64,000 nucleotides of DNA from Eublepharis macularius (lineage: Eukaryota > Chordata > Lepidosauria > Squamata > Eublepharidae): the NCBI RefSeq assembly GCF_028583425.1, contig NC_072791.1, positions 43,593,368 to 43,657,367 on the forward strand, given 5' to 3'. Below the pieces are notes generated by a model. It worked only from the letters and a program-made list of their open reading frames with translations. It did no database searches and was not told the origin of the DNA. The first letter of the stretch is position 1, and every line of letters starts with the position of its first letter. The translations under genes and the position numbers were made by a program. This document shows positions 25,901-36,719 of the stretch, one piece after another.

Positions 25901-28900
25901 CAAATAATTTCCTCCTCCTCTTAATCTAATTCTTCTTTGTTGGACAGGCTGAAGTTCAAAGAGCATCAGTGCCTGTTCAAGAAATTGTGCCTGAAAAGAA
26001 GGAATGCTCATTGAAGAAGCTGTCGCTTACAGCTCCAGAAACAACTGCTACTCAACAAGAATGTGAGGAGGCCAAGCAGAAAACTCCCCAGCCCAGCCCA
26101 GCCCCACTACGGAAGACCAGAAGGGTTCTCTTTGAGCCGTTGGCAGCCAATGGAGAGCAGGAAGCTGATGGTAAAATTGGTTCATAATAAAGGAGTGAGG
26201 GCCAGTTGGTTTATATTTATTCTTCTCGTAGCTCATCTTTCTCATTAAGACCTAAGGTGGATTACATGGTTTAAAACGCAAGAGACGCCTAATAAGCAGT
26301 GCAGTAGGACCACGATTATAAATTTAAAACAATGCAAAAAATGATCAGAGACATGTCAGACAATGCAGTACATGGAATTATGCAAGTAGAAAACAATGTA
26401 GTAACAGCAGGGTCATGTATACCATAAACAGTGACATAAATTACATACCTGTTTTCTTTAGAAAAGCATTTTCCTGAGCCATTCTGTTAAACCAAAGCTC
26501 TATTCCCTTTATAAAAATGCCCTCCTAAACATTTCTGTTTTGCACATTTTGTGGAATGATTGAAGTATGAGGGCCTTCCTGACCTTCCAAAGGTCAAGCA
26601 GGCGGCACAACAGAGAATTCACATGTATGGGCAGCTGTCATTCTTAAGTGTTTGTAGGGTGGTACCAGATGCTTTAATGAGATTAGTTTGTGATCATGAG
26701 TGGAGTGGATCTGTGTAGCACATAGTACAGTTGTTGTGCTTCAGCTTATATTCAACTTGCTGCTCAGCTCGTACCTACTATTCTGTATGTACCATTCAGC
26801 TTGCATTCAGAGTACTCAATTTTTCTGCATCAGCCGCATGCCCAAACCTGAGTGTCACTGATGGAACCCTTTGGTGGGCCTTTCCCCAGTGTCTGTATCT
26901 TAAAACCATCTTTCCTGTGACTGTAACTTCTTGGCCTACCTTTCATGCAATCAAAAATTAGTGAGCAAATGCAATTTGCAAAATGCACTAACATGTTCAA
27001 GGATGACCAGAGATGACTGGATTTTTGCAGAGCAGGAGCAGAGCCAGAAGGATGGGAGGGAAAGAGTCAGCGAGGGGAGACCGAAGAGAGCCGAGCCCAA
27101 AGCTGATGGGCGACTAGCAGTGGCAGAAGGAGCTGTTGAGGCTCTTGCCATCACTAGACTCAACCGTCCCTTCTCACAGAGAGGGGAAGGAGTGTAGCAG
27201 CAATGATGGCAGCTCCTTCTGCCGGTGCTAGCCACCTGGCAGCTTTGGGTTCCCCTTGCTGACTCTTTCCCTCCCATTCTGCTGCTGCTGGCTTGACTAC
27301 ACTACCCAGGTAAACTTGCAAGAACCTGACACGTGTTTGGCATCTTGTGTAGTTTAGCCCTGAGCAACTACGGGTAACAGTTCTAGATAGTGGTTGTGTG
27401 AAAGTAATTAGGGGTTTGTTCTGTTTGCACACTTTCTCTAAAAGAATATTGAATGTGTATGAACTAATAATCTACAGAGATTTCCACATATCCTTTTGGT
27501 CTTACTTTTGTATGCATCGATCATACCATCATTCAGATGATATTTGAATGGGTTAAAATGCTTGTCTCTAGATATCGTAACAGAAAAAAGAATCTGCTTT
27601 TCATGCGTATGGAATCCCAAGATTTCCTTAATAAACAATTACTTTTTTCCAGGCACAGAACAGACATAATCACTACACAACATACAAGAAGTTCAGGAGT
27701 TCAGAAGAGTTCAGTAATTCAGCAGAATACAAGTATTAATCTAATTAGGCACGTGTCTTCCTTCAGAACCTTGCCACCAACTGGTTAACACTGTTCGGCA
27801 GACTGAGACACTGATTTTCATGCACCAGTCCTCATTTAGGTTCACAGTTTCTCTATACACTGTGCTTCGTGTGACCCAACAAAACTGTTAATGACTGGAC
27901 AAAGAAAAAAGGCATCTGATTTATTTATTTCATAATATATCTCGGAATGTAAGACACAAAATATTATCTTATCCAGATCATTTAAACCAGTGGTTCCCAA
28001 AGTGGGCAATACCGCCCCCTGGGGAGCACTGGAATGATCCAGGTGGGCGGTAGGAGCCTTGGGTGCAATTGGGGGGCATTGAATAAAAATAGGGGGGGGA
28101 GCATAAAGAAAGAAGAGTCCAGGACCTATCTAAAGCAGCCTTTCCCTGCCTTCTCCTGGTCTTCCCTGGGATCAGGGAGGGAGGGGGAGGGGGAAAGGGA
28201 TCGATCAAAAGTCGACTGACCCTGCATTAGAGGAGAAGCTGCTTTCCCAGTGGTAAGGAATGCCCCACTCCTGTTTGACTGCTGGAGAATACTTCGATTT
28301 CGAGCTTTCTATGTGTCTTATTGACAACAACATCTTCCTTTGCTATGTGCAAATTTGTCACTGCATTTTTTTTGTCCACTTTGTGAAGGTAGATTGCCAA
28401 GGGGGCACTGAGTAATTTTTTTTCTGAAAAGGGGGCGGTAGGCCACATAAGTTTGGGAACCTCTGATTTAAACTAATTCCTTTGTGTTGTTACTTGCCTT
28501 TAAAACCAGTCCTAAAATATTCTTCTCGGCATAAAATTTAAATTTAATAAGTTCTTCTTGTTTTAGCTTAAAAGTTCAGACATCTATGTGTCCATCTTCT
28601 GCGCCCCTTGAGGTTGCAAATTCTTTTGTGATAAGAAGGAGCACTTGACAGACAAGGAGTAAAAGCTTATGAAGGGTGAATAAAGCCTATAAACCATTAT
28701 TTCATATGGCTGGTCATTACTTGCGTTAACTAGTAAGCATGTATGATTTCTTCAGACATACTTGTGGGCTTCAGTCCTATTCTCTGTTTTCTGATTTGTT
28801 TCTTTCTGTTGCAAATACTCCTAGCATTAATTAACAGCTATATAAGTAGGCATTGCTATAATGGTGAGGAGAGGAACTGGGTGAAGCACTGATCAACCTG

Positions 28901-31900
28901 TAGTTTAATCGCCTCTTTCCAATACAAGAGGTAGGCCCAGCACTTTTTTTAAAAAAAGTATGAAAACATCATTGCACTAAGATAATTTGTGTGTGTTCTC
29001 TCTGCAGATTTAGAGGTGAAAGAGTTGCAAGGTGAGTGCCTCTGTCCTTCAGACTTTTCTTGAGTTTCTTACTATTTGGACATGGATGCTCGTGCATTTT
29101 ATTTGGTTTCCCTCGGCACTCTCAGATCTGAAGACCAGAAATGATGAACCCCCTTCGACCATAATGGAAGGAGCAATGCCCCAAATTACTGCCTCCTCTG
29201 AAGCTCAAATGGCACATGACCATGGTAGAACCATATTTTCAAAGCCAGATATGTTCCAATAGTGTCTAATGTTGTGGGGGTGGGGGCGGCATTTAATATA
29301 TGCCCAAAGTGGCACGTGGATATAGCGGTACTGTCCCCTTCCCTAAGTTTCTTTCAAAGCACTTCTCAGCCATTCAGGGTGGCTTCTTTTGTCAAAGTCT
29401 GTCTGGGGGAAAGGGGGGTATGGATTATAAGGCCAAAAGCTGTGGTTGAAGGTAGAGTCCAGTAGGTTCCTGTGTACCCTTTTTGGCACTTTACGTTGCA
29501 TTCCTGTTCCCACTCTACAGGGTCTAGACAGGGACAACTACAATCATATGTAGTTAAGGCTGAGTCGCTTCATTATTGAACTGGTTAAGTACCTGTTCTG
29601 GATACTTGTTACTTGCTGGCAACGTGAGTGTGAATTCATCCCTTCCCCAGGAGTGTTTTCTCAAGGAAATGCTTTAGTTGCTGGGACACTGCATTATCTC
29701 CAGTAGTGTATCTGTTGCTGTTTAACTTCCTCCCAATGATATGGGAGCTGCAAAAAGACTTGTGAGGATATTGTAAGAAAAATCTCTGGGTCCCTGTTGC
29801 CTGTAGCTTTTTTATAATGAATCTCCGGGGTTATTTAGTTAGTTAGTTAGTTATAGTCTGCCTTTCTCACTGAGACTTAAGACGGATTACATAGCATGAG
29901 ATTAGTACAATCAGGATCGGGAACATTTCCATACAGCAACAAGGACATTTCTATACAGTGTTTAAAGACATTTCCACAACAATGTCATAGGATTTTACAA
30001 AGACATAGCATTAGCAAGGATCCAGTACAGAGTTGAAGAATTGCTGAAGCAGAACATAATCAATTCTAGGACTGACATTAGATAAACATGAAGTACAGAT
30101 AGTATAAGAGTACATATTCGAGTACATTATCTTTTTGTTCTCAAATAGTCCAGAAACTCCTTATAAAAGCAGGTAAAATAAAATTGGCACCCATTTATAT
30201 CTTCTTTATAAGCAAAGAAAGTTCTTTCTCGTATTTTTTATCATGCCCATAATTGTTTCAAAGGACTGCAAGCTTCCCAGCTGAAAGTTGTTCTCTTGGG
30301 TAATGTGTGGTGAAAAATGGTGAGTTGTTCAAAAGTCGCAGCATGAAGTGATGAGTGTAAAATAGCTTTTGCAGATCCAATGCTTCAGAGTGATACAGCA
30401 ACATTGTTGAAGTTAAGCCAGTCTGGATCTGGTCAGTCTCTGGATGGGAGACTGCCTGAGAACTCCATATTCATCACCCTGAAATCTATGATGGAAGAAA
30501 TGCAGGATATACTGAACAGTTGAGTGATGAATCCAGATAATGAGAGTCAAGCATACTCTAATAATAAAGTGTTATCAAGTTGTAACTGAGTTATGGTGAC
30601 CTCTCATAGGCAAGACATGAGTAGAGGTGGTTTGCCATTGCCGCCTTCTTTGGAGCCTCTTCTGGTCTTCCTCAGTGTTCTCCCATCCAAATTCCAATCA
30701 TTGCACATTCTAATAAATAACCTCTGACTCCATTGTATATCACTTCTCTTTGCTTTCAGCATCTATTTTAGTTTTAAAGCTAGTCTTAAAATACAGCAGG
30801 TCCAGTAGACTTTTTACCTGTTCCTCTAATTCCTGAAGAAAGAACCAAGCATTGATTACCCTTGAGGAAAACCACTTTGCTCTGTTTTTGTGTGCAGCCA
30901 GTGAGGATCTCTACTACCTTCTTTTCTTCACTTCCTTGTGTTTATAGTGATGTATATCAATAGAGAGATCAAGATAGTTCACATTATAGTTTTGAGGGGA
31001 AAGTATGGGGGTCGATAATCTAGTTCTGCTGACTATACCTAGTTCTGCCTTTCAGCTTGTCCAAGCCCTCGATGGTGTCATGCCATGTGCCTGAGTGACC
31101 CTGAAACAGCTGTTTTGATTGGTGGTGAGGGACCCAATCAACAGTTCTGCAAGGATGCTCTCTGGAAACTGGAAATTGGTGAGATTCTTCTCTGATTATA
31201 GTAGTGTTTGGGGACGTGAGAGAATTAGTGAGAGCTGATGGGACTTAAGATGAGAAGGGAGTAGTAAATGGAATATCTGGTTGTACCTTGCATTTTGGAC
31301 TTGAAAGTGATCTGAAGAAAATCTGAGTGCGGTTGGAGACACAACTGTGCTAAAGCTTTGGATCTGGTTAGGTGCCTGGATGGAAGATCTCCTGGGAACT
31401 TTCTGTATGCTCCCTTGAAATCCATGATGAATAGTTAAGCTACTGTTTCTTAATATTTGAACCCCAGGTCCAAAAAGGTAGCTCCAGGTTTTAACATGTT
31501 TATTGTTACTGGTGCATACTGATTTTGCATGACTTTTGCTACTGACTTTGCAGATGATGACTTCTGGTTCCCTATGGACTGCCCAGGACAGAATTCCATG
31601 CCACAGTGTTCACGGGGTCATACAGCCACCTATGACCCGGACACCAAGCGCATCTACATCTTCGGTGGCCTAAGGGAAGGGAAGCGCTATAGCAGCATCC
31701 ATGTCCTGGACACAGCATCTTGGAAGTGGCTTTGCATATCTGTGAGTGCGGGCCAAAACATATGTCACCATTTTCCACTGGCTGTCTCTGGGTTCCCCTA
31801 CCTGAACGTTTCTGTTGGGGAGTTATATCTCCCCGCCCCCCGCCTGTGGAGGAAGCATTCTTTTTTAAAACAGATCTGGGGAAACGGTGAGCCTCTTTGT

Positions 31901-34900
31901 CTGCTCTAAAGCAGTGCATTAACTACTAAACCAGAGGGCTGTATTGAGAAGGCTGTTCTCGCCAATAGCCAACCTCTTTCAGGCTAACTGCCCTCTGACT
32001 GAAGAGAGGTCAGAAGTTTGTTTATTTCAGGTAAAAACCTTGTATCCCAGGTGAAAGTCACTAAATGCTATCTTTTAAGATTTGTATTTAAAGTCAGTTT
32101 TATCACTCTTGAAATAATTACATATAAATGAATGAAAATTATACAAATGCCACTAATGCATATCAATGAAACTAGAAATTAGAAAAGCATACAAGTAATC
32201 TCTTATCCTATTTATCTTCAATTTAAAACAAAAATAGGCTTTTTTTGTTTTAAATTTAAGATTTTCACCAAAACGCTTTCCTAAAGATAAGTCTCATGCA
32301 ACTCAAATCTAAGATTCAGGGGTTTTTAGGGGACGGCTGCCTTATACAGGTCCAATTAAGTGAGGCTCACACATCTGCATTAAAGCCACTCAGTATTTTC
32401 CTTTTGAATATCTCTGAATATTGATATCCATTTTCCTGAGAATAATTATTTCAAAACTGTGTTCATTCCCATTATTCTGAGATTTAGTTTTGAGCATGTA
32501 GCCATCTATTCATCAACAGCCTTTCTTGAGGGGACACTGAGCCATTCTGACACAGTACAAAACATAAACGGTTGCTGAAAATCTCAGGTCTATACCATTC
32601 CTTAGTCTATACCATTAATAGACAGGTCCATGATATGTGAGCCAGTCACACCTCAGCGGTGAGTTCCCTGCTGGGAATTGAATTCCCAAGTGCATGGGAG
32701 AGAGTGTTCAGCTTCTCTTCCCCCAATACTATTTTCCTGATGCAAAATGGCCTCATTTGTGGGTGACCACAATCTGCATTGGTGTCCCCCCCACACAGGG
32801 AATTGAGTTCACAGCAGGGAACTCACAGCTGATGTCTGACTGAAAGTGAGGTCTAGGAACCTTCACAGGATCTGTGAACAACTGCCATGTGTCTGCCATG
32901 TGTAGTTTGGTTTTTAAATGAAGCATTGGTCAATAACGGGATAGGTAAGTTTCTCTCTTTGGGCATGTCCATTCCTCTCTTTTTAACTCGACAGCTCCTT
33001 TAACTCCTTCTGTAAGTATGTTTTCATGTAATAGAGAGGTGGACTAATGCCTCATTCAGATGACAAAGAGAGTGAGCAGGTGTTTTATTAAACCAAGTGT
33101 ATCAGGAACTTGAGGGGAGTCATCCAGTGATGTAATTGGCTGGATCCCTTCCACCCCCCCCCACTCCCAGAATTTTGATACACAAGTCCTCCTAATATGC
33201 CAAGACAGTGTTGATTGATGATCTCTTCCTTAGGCCAAGGGGAAGGTGCCGACACTGGCTTATCACAGTGCAACCATCTATCGAAAGGAGCTGTTTGTTT
33301 TTGGAGGTGCATTCCCGAAAAGTTCATCCCTGGAGCCTGGAGCCTGCAGTAATTCGCTATTTATTTTCAACCCAGAGTATGAGATCTGGTACCAACCCAT
33401 TGTGGAGGGGGAGAAGCCTCTGCCTAGGCATGGGTGAGATACCTTTTGGCTTCATATCTCAGAGAAATTTGAAAAGGAGAATGTTTTTGTTCAGGGGCTG
33501 GTGTTTGGGGGGGGCGGTTGGGGGAGGGTCATTTGCTCTGCATGAATGAAGTCCTAAGTTCAATTACCAGCATTACCACTTAAAGAGACTCAACCAGTAG
33601 GTAATATAAAAGACCCTACCCTGGAAAGCTGCAGCCAGCCAGAGTAGAGACAGTACTGACTTTAATAGACCAATGGTTTGACTCGTTATAAGGTAGCTTG
33701 GTGTGCATCCCTGCCTCAACACCTGGAAGTCAAATTGCATTGTTGGTTCTCTTTTCTTCTCTCCCCACCCCCACATTTGAAAGTAATTCCTTTTTTAAGA
33801 CTCTTATATCTCCACCTGATGGTACTGTTGTGCCAAATGACCCCAGGGAGATAATCGTGTGAAAACCTTGCTCCTTAGCTGTGGTGTTGCTCTCTCAAAA
33901 AAAGAATCCCTTCTCTTGAGGGAGAGGAAGACCTTGTTCATACATTGCATTCTCCCCATCTCTTCCCTGAAGGGAAACTACTTTTTGTCCTGCTATATGT
34001 ATCCTCCTGCCCTATGACTCTGCATTAAAATTCACACTTAGTAAAGAGGTGGATTTGCTTATCACCCCGTAGTTCTGATGACTCTTCTCTCACCTATAGC
34101 ATGCAAGTTGTGAGTTCAGCTGAAACTTTTCTCCTATTGGCAAAGTCCTGCTGAACTAAACGATGCTTCTACCTGCTTTTCTTCCAAGGTGCTCATGTTG
34201 GTGCATGTGTATTATCTTCTCCCCACTGCCTTTGTCCTTGCAACAACCCAGTGAGGTAGATTTGGTTGAGGTAATGACTTGAGTTTTATGGCAGAATGGA
34301 AACTCCCAAGTGCTAGTTCCGCACTTTAATCACTGGTTTTCTCTAGAGGCGTTGATGTTCAGAGGAAAACAAAACTCTTCCTACTTTGAGGGGATGATGT
34401 TCCCTGCTTTTAAACTAGATAGATCTTGTTTACTCAGCCAATGGTGTCAAATTAAATTTGGTTAGTGTATTTCTCATAATAAAAGTTCTTGGCACTACTC
34501 ATTGTGTTCTGTGATTCATATTCTGTGTTTTGAGATCATGTCCCTACATACTAGAATAATGGGCTTTAAAAGTGTCATTGGAACTCGGGAGTTTCCAAAA
34601 ATCTCCTATACTGTACTGTTATTTTCACAGGGCCCTGTTGGAGCTAGTCTCTTGGCACTTTTTCTTCCAAATGTCTTTTTAGCTTTGATGTGGCTCCATT
34701 GTACTGGGGGCTTCTGTGAAACCCACCCTTCCAGAGTGGAAGTTCCCTGATTGTCCCAAAAATTGAGGGGGTGAGAACTAATGCAATTTTGGGTAAGATC
34801 TCTGACTCTGCAGAATGGTTCACTTTCATGTGCTTTCTTTGCATTCTGTCTTTCATGTCCTGTAGCCATTCTGGCACCCTGTTGAGGGACAAGCTGATTA

Positions 34901-36630
34901 TATTTGGGGGCCAAATGAGCTCTACATACCTGAACGATACCCATATCCTGGACCTAGGTAAGAACTAGATGGTGCCTGAATCTGGGTCAGGTCAGAGTCT
35001 GCTTCAGGTAACTATCTTCTGATAGGCCTTGTGAGGATAAGAGGGAGAAAAGAGATGCCTGAGCACAGGAGATTATCTGGGTGGGGTATGTGGGAAGTGT
35101 CTTTGGTTCTCCAAAAGGTTTCAAAACATACATGCACCCTTGCAGGATAGCTGGTCCTGCAACAGAACGCGGGTCTGTAGAGAATGCAATGACCCCTTTG
35201 GGTTGCTGTGACAGCCCAAATAGTGGGGCAGGGGAATGAGTTCCTTTTAGTGGCAACCTCTAACCTCTAAAATGAAGCTTCATGTGCTTAGGTAGCATAA
35301 GTTCAGTAGCTCACAGCACTCTCTAGAACTCTGCAATTCTGTGTGTAGAAACAGAAGGCATTTATACTTTTAAATTTCATAAATAAGACAGAATACAATT
35401 TTATATGCTACCTAAGTTATAAATGATGCGTTTCATGTCATTAAATAAACTTATTTGATTGAAGTTTGATTAGAAAGCAGGTCTAGCATATAACTATTTC
35501 CCTCCTCCAACCGCTTCCAGATTTCCAGTAATTTTACAACTCTAAGGGGAGTATTAAGAGTTTGTATTGGGCCTGAAGTAATGATGCTCAGGGCTCTGGT
35601 TGTAACAATATGCTATTACCGCATCCTTGCCCTGTGGAAACATCTTCCACTTTATTCTCCTGTCCCAACATCTCAGGTTTCATGGAATATACGCCAGTTC
35701 CTTTTCATTCTGGACAGCCTTCTGCTCGCAGGTAAGTGCTGGTTATGGGATTAGCAGCAATCCTATTGCCCAACAGGAACGCCACCACTGGTTAATGTCT
35801 ATCATCACATGTTGCTGTTGATCAGGTGGGCATGTCTGGGCTGGAGGAGGGGTAGTGCTTTCTATATTGGTTATGCTGTTGTTAAAAGGAAGCTAATTTT
35901 CAGGGGTGGGTGAGTGGGTTGAGCTCCAATCCCTTAGTGCTTATTGAGGTTTACCATGGGATGTTTGACTGTGGTGATTTATAGACAGATAAATGAGTCA
36001 GGCTCTAGGAAAGTAGTAAGTTTGGGTAGAACTAGAGAGACTTTCAAGAGGCTCTCTTTGCATCTCTCCCTTCTGCTACAATTCCCCACGCAGCTCCCTC
36101 TTCTGCTCCGTAAGTTCTTTGGTCCTGGCCACGGCCCCTCGTGTGAAGGTTGTCTTGGAGGCTTTATACTAACCAAAGATCCTTTCTCTTGATTTCAGTT
36201 TCCATGCTGCCATGCCAGTGTCTGAACAGAAAGTGCTGATAAGTGGGGGCTGTAATGCCAAAGGAGCCTTTCAGGATGCATTCTCCTTTCATCTGGGTAG
36301 GTCCCTGAAGAGCTGTTGCCACTTCTCCCCACACCCTCTCCCTCAGGGCAGGAACAGATTTTCCAGTTTGCCGTCTCCTTTGCAGAAACCTTAACTTGGA
36401 GTGCAGTGGTGCATAGTGACCTCTGCTTGATACCCCGGGCAGGCCACACGCTGCTGAACTTGACTTCCGACCACTTGACTGATGTAGATAAGGAGAGCCA
36501 AGGCAAGTGCAACCTGTGCACAGTGCTGGTCTTTGGAGGCTCAGACGGTGCTGGCAGGTTCTACAATAGTACCAGCAAAATTCAGCTGGACCTCAAGGAG
36601 GCAAGGGGAGCCTCCGGGGACCCAGTCTGA
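19563..36630 (+). CDS. Six-bladed kelch-repeat protein, 14 coding exons, not recognised as a named gene
   Basis: Exons: 19563-19771, 21676-21852, 23077-23182, 24929-25039, 25948-26170, 29008-29031, 29126-29224, 31056-31178, 31554-31741, 33234-33433, 34866-34957, 35677-35731, 36199-36296 and 36386-36630 (TGA). All junctions are AG/GT and phases agree, giving about 649 aa. Residues 1-164 are an unassigned N-terminal region; 165-316 are a Pro/Glu/Ser-rich disordered linker. From about 317 six kelch blades follow, each with a paired-glycine strand: VLIGGEG, IYIFGGL, LFVFGGAF, LIIFGGQM, VLISGGC and VLVFGGSD. Kelch propellers bind proteins; no catalytic or BTB domain is seen, so partners are unknown. 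It shares strand with TMED8 and converges on GSTZ1. The start in exon 1 is chosen because its frame joins exon 2; it is the least certain part. Confidence 0.82.
20190..20390 (+). repeat. MIR-like tRNA-derived SINE, in kelch gene intron 1
   Basis: It contains GCTTACCCAAGGCCACCAGC, GGATTCGAACTAG and CAAACCACTTAACCACT, the features of MIR/CORE-SINE elements. Confidence 0.6.
20830..21460 (+). mobile_element. L2/CR1-type LINE 3' end, in kelch gene intron 1
   Basis: A degraded reading frame gives [18 protein letters not shown], the C-terminal type seen in L2-like reverse transcriptases. It ends with ATCCACCTTGAGTCACAATA and a TAAATAACATAAAATAAA tail. It is truncated at the 5' side. The same family is at 54330-55025 and, reversed, at 26210 and 29835. 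Confidence 0.6.
22215..22424. repeat. Palindromic MITE, in kelch gene intron 2
   Basis: Two imperfect inverted arms of about 70 bp are visible. The left includes GACAGGTTCTATGAATTCCT and GGTTTCATTTTTTAAAAAA; the right includes TTTTTTAAAAAATGAAACC and GAGAACCTGTCACAC. The centre is about 70 bp with no reading frame. Confidence 0.6.
22640..22900. mobile_element. Palindromic hAT MITE, 261 bp, with exact 8-bp duplication
   Basis: The ends are CAGGGCTTTTTTT and AAAAAAAGCCCTG, as in hAT elements. The octamer CTATGCAC flanks both sides exactly (22632-22639 and 22901-22908). The arms are inverted copies around GCTGAGCAGC near 22766, including GGTGGCCCCGCCCCCTGATC and its complement. A second copy is at 25137-25448. 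Confidence 0.88.
25137..25448. mobile_element. Palindromic hAT MITE, 312 bp, second copy
   Basis: It has the same ends and core as the element at 22640-22900. The flanking octamers are ACCTCAAG (25129-25136) and ACTTCAAG (25449-25456), a 7 of 8 match. It lies in intron 4 of the kelch gene. Confidence 0.85.
26210..26700 (-). mobile_element. L2/CR1-type LINE 3' end, reverse orientation
   Basis: It starts with the reversed tail motif CTTTCTCATTAAGACCTAAG followed by GTGGATTACATGG. It is the same family as the plus-strand copies at 20830 and 54330. The right boundary is approximate. Confidence 0.5.
27030..27296. repeat. Fold-back repeat, GC-rich, in kelch gene intron 5
   Basis: Two arms are inverted copies. 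The left has GGGAGGGAAAGAGTCAGCGA and GGCAGAAGGAGCTG; the right has CAGCTCCTTCTGCC and TGCTGACTCTTTCCCTCCC. No reading frame is likely. No duplication was found at its ends. Confidence 0.6.
27988..28465. mobile_element. hAT non-autonomous element, 478 bp, exact 8-bp duplication
   Basis: Terminal inverted repeats are CAGTGGTTCCCAAAGTGGG and GTTTGGGAACCTCTG. ATTTAAAC flanks both sides (27980-27987 and 28466-28473). No transposase frame is present, so it is a non-autonomous deletion derivative. Confidence 0.88.
29008..29031 (+). CDS. 24-nt microexon of the kelch gene
   Basis: It is bounded by a TCTCTCTGCAG acceptor and a GTGAGT donor. It adds eight codons in frame (with the split codon, DLEVKELQ) and keeps phase 1 on both sides, so it could be skipped without changing the frame. 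Confidence 0.6.
29835..30370 (-). mobile_element. L2/CR1-type LINE 3' end, reverse orientation
   Basis: It begins with a TTAG microsatellite and the reversed tail CTTTCTCACTGAGACTTAAG followed by ACGGATTACATAG. The body (CATTTCCATACAGCAACAAG) carries no open frame. The right boundary is approximate. Confidence 0.5.
30385..30480 (+). repeat. 5S-rRNA-derived SINE fragment (sense)
   Basis: GAAGTTAAGCCAGTCTGGAT followed by CTGGATGGGAGACTGCCTGA matches the 3' half of 5S rRNA (internal control region). It is not a 5S gene: the 5' half is missing and the rest diverges. Confidence 0.65.
30578..30710 (-). repeat. 5S-rRNA-derived SINE (antisense)
   Basis: Reading rightward it shows GAGGTGGTTTGCCATTGCCG, then TCTCCCATCCAAATTCCAAT, the complement of the 5S stretch TTGGATGGGAGA. 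It lies only about 100 bp from the sense copy, in opposite orientation. Confidence 0.6.
31340..31440 (+). repeat. 5S-rRNA-derived SINE fragment (sense)
   Basis: TGCTAAAGCTTTGGATCTGG, then GCCTGGATGGAAGATCTCCT and GGGAACTTTC resemble the 3' half of 5S rRNA. It is degenerate and sits between kelch-gene exons 8 and 9. Confidence 0.5.
32655..32835. repeat. Fold-back repeat, in kelch gene intron 9
   Basis: The arms GTGAGTTCCCTGCTGGGAAT and GGGAATTGAGTTCACAGCAG followed by GGAACTCACAGC are inverted copies. The centre is about 110 bp. No clear target duplication was found. Confidence 0.55.
33520..33710 (+). repeat. Sauria-type tRNA-derived SINE, in kelch gene intron 10
   Basis: The head has GCTCTGCATGAATGAAGTCC and AAGTTCAATTACCAGC. 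The body has CTGGAAAGCTGCAGCCAGCC, then AGAGTAGAGACAGTACTGAC and the 3' part ATAAGGTAGCTTGGTGTGC. This is the usual order in lizard Sauria-like SINEs. Confidence 0.8.
34190..34345 (+). repeat. MIR-like SINE fragment
   Basis: TTGCAACAACCCAGTGAGGT and ATGGCAGAATGGAAACTCCC match the common squamate MIR-like repeat that is clearer at 59138-59345. Confidence 0.45.
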
Positions 36631-36694
36631 GCCAGTGGGAGTTCTAGGCCAGACTAAGCTGGGGCAGGAACAGAAAGATGGTGCATGTTGAGTG

Positions 36695-36700
36695 AATAAA
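36695..36700 (+). terminator. Poly(A) signal of the kelch gene
   Basis: AATAAA lies 65 bases after the stop codon, followed by A-rich then GT-containing sequence. This would give an unusually short 3' UTR. Confidence 0.6.
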
Positions 36701-36719
36701 AGCAAAGAAACAAGGTGTA

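Noticed and set aside
30385-31440. Possible 5S rRNA genes
   Set aside because: Only the 3' half is recognisable, it is mutated, and no full 5S sequence or T-run terminator follows. These are SINE pieces.
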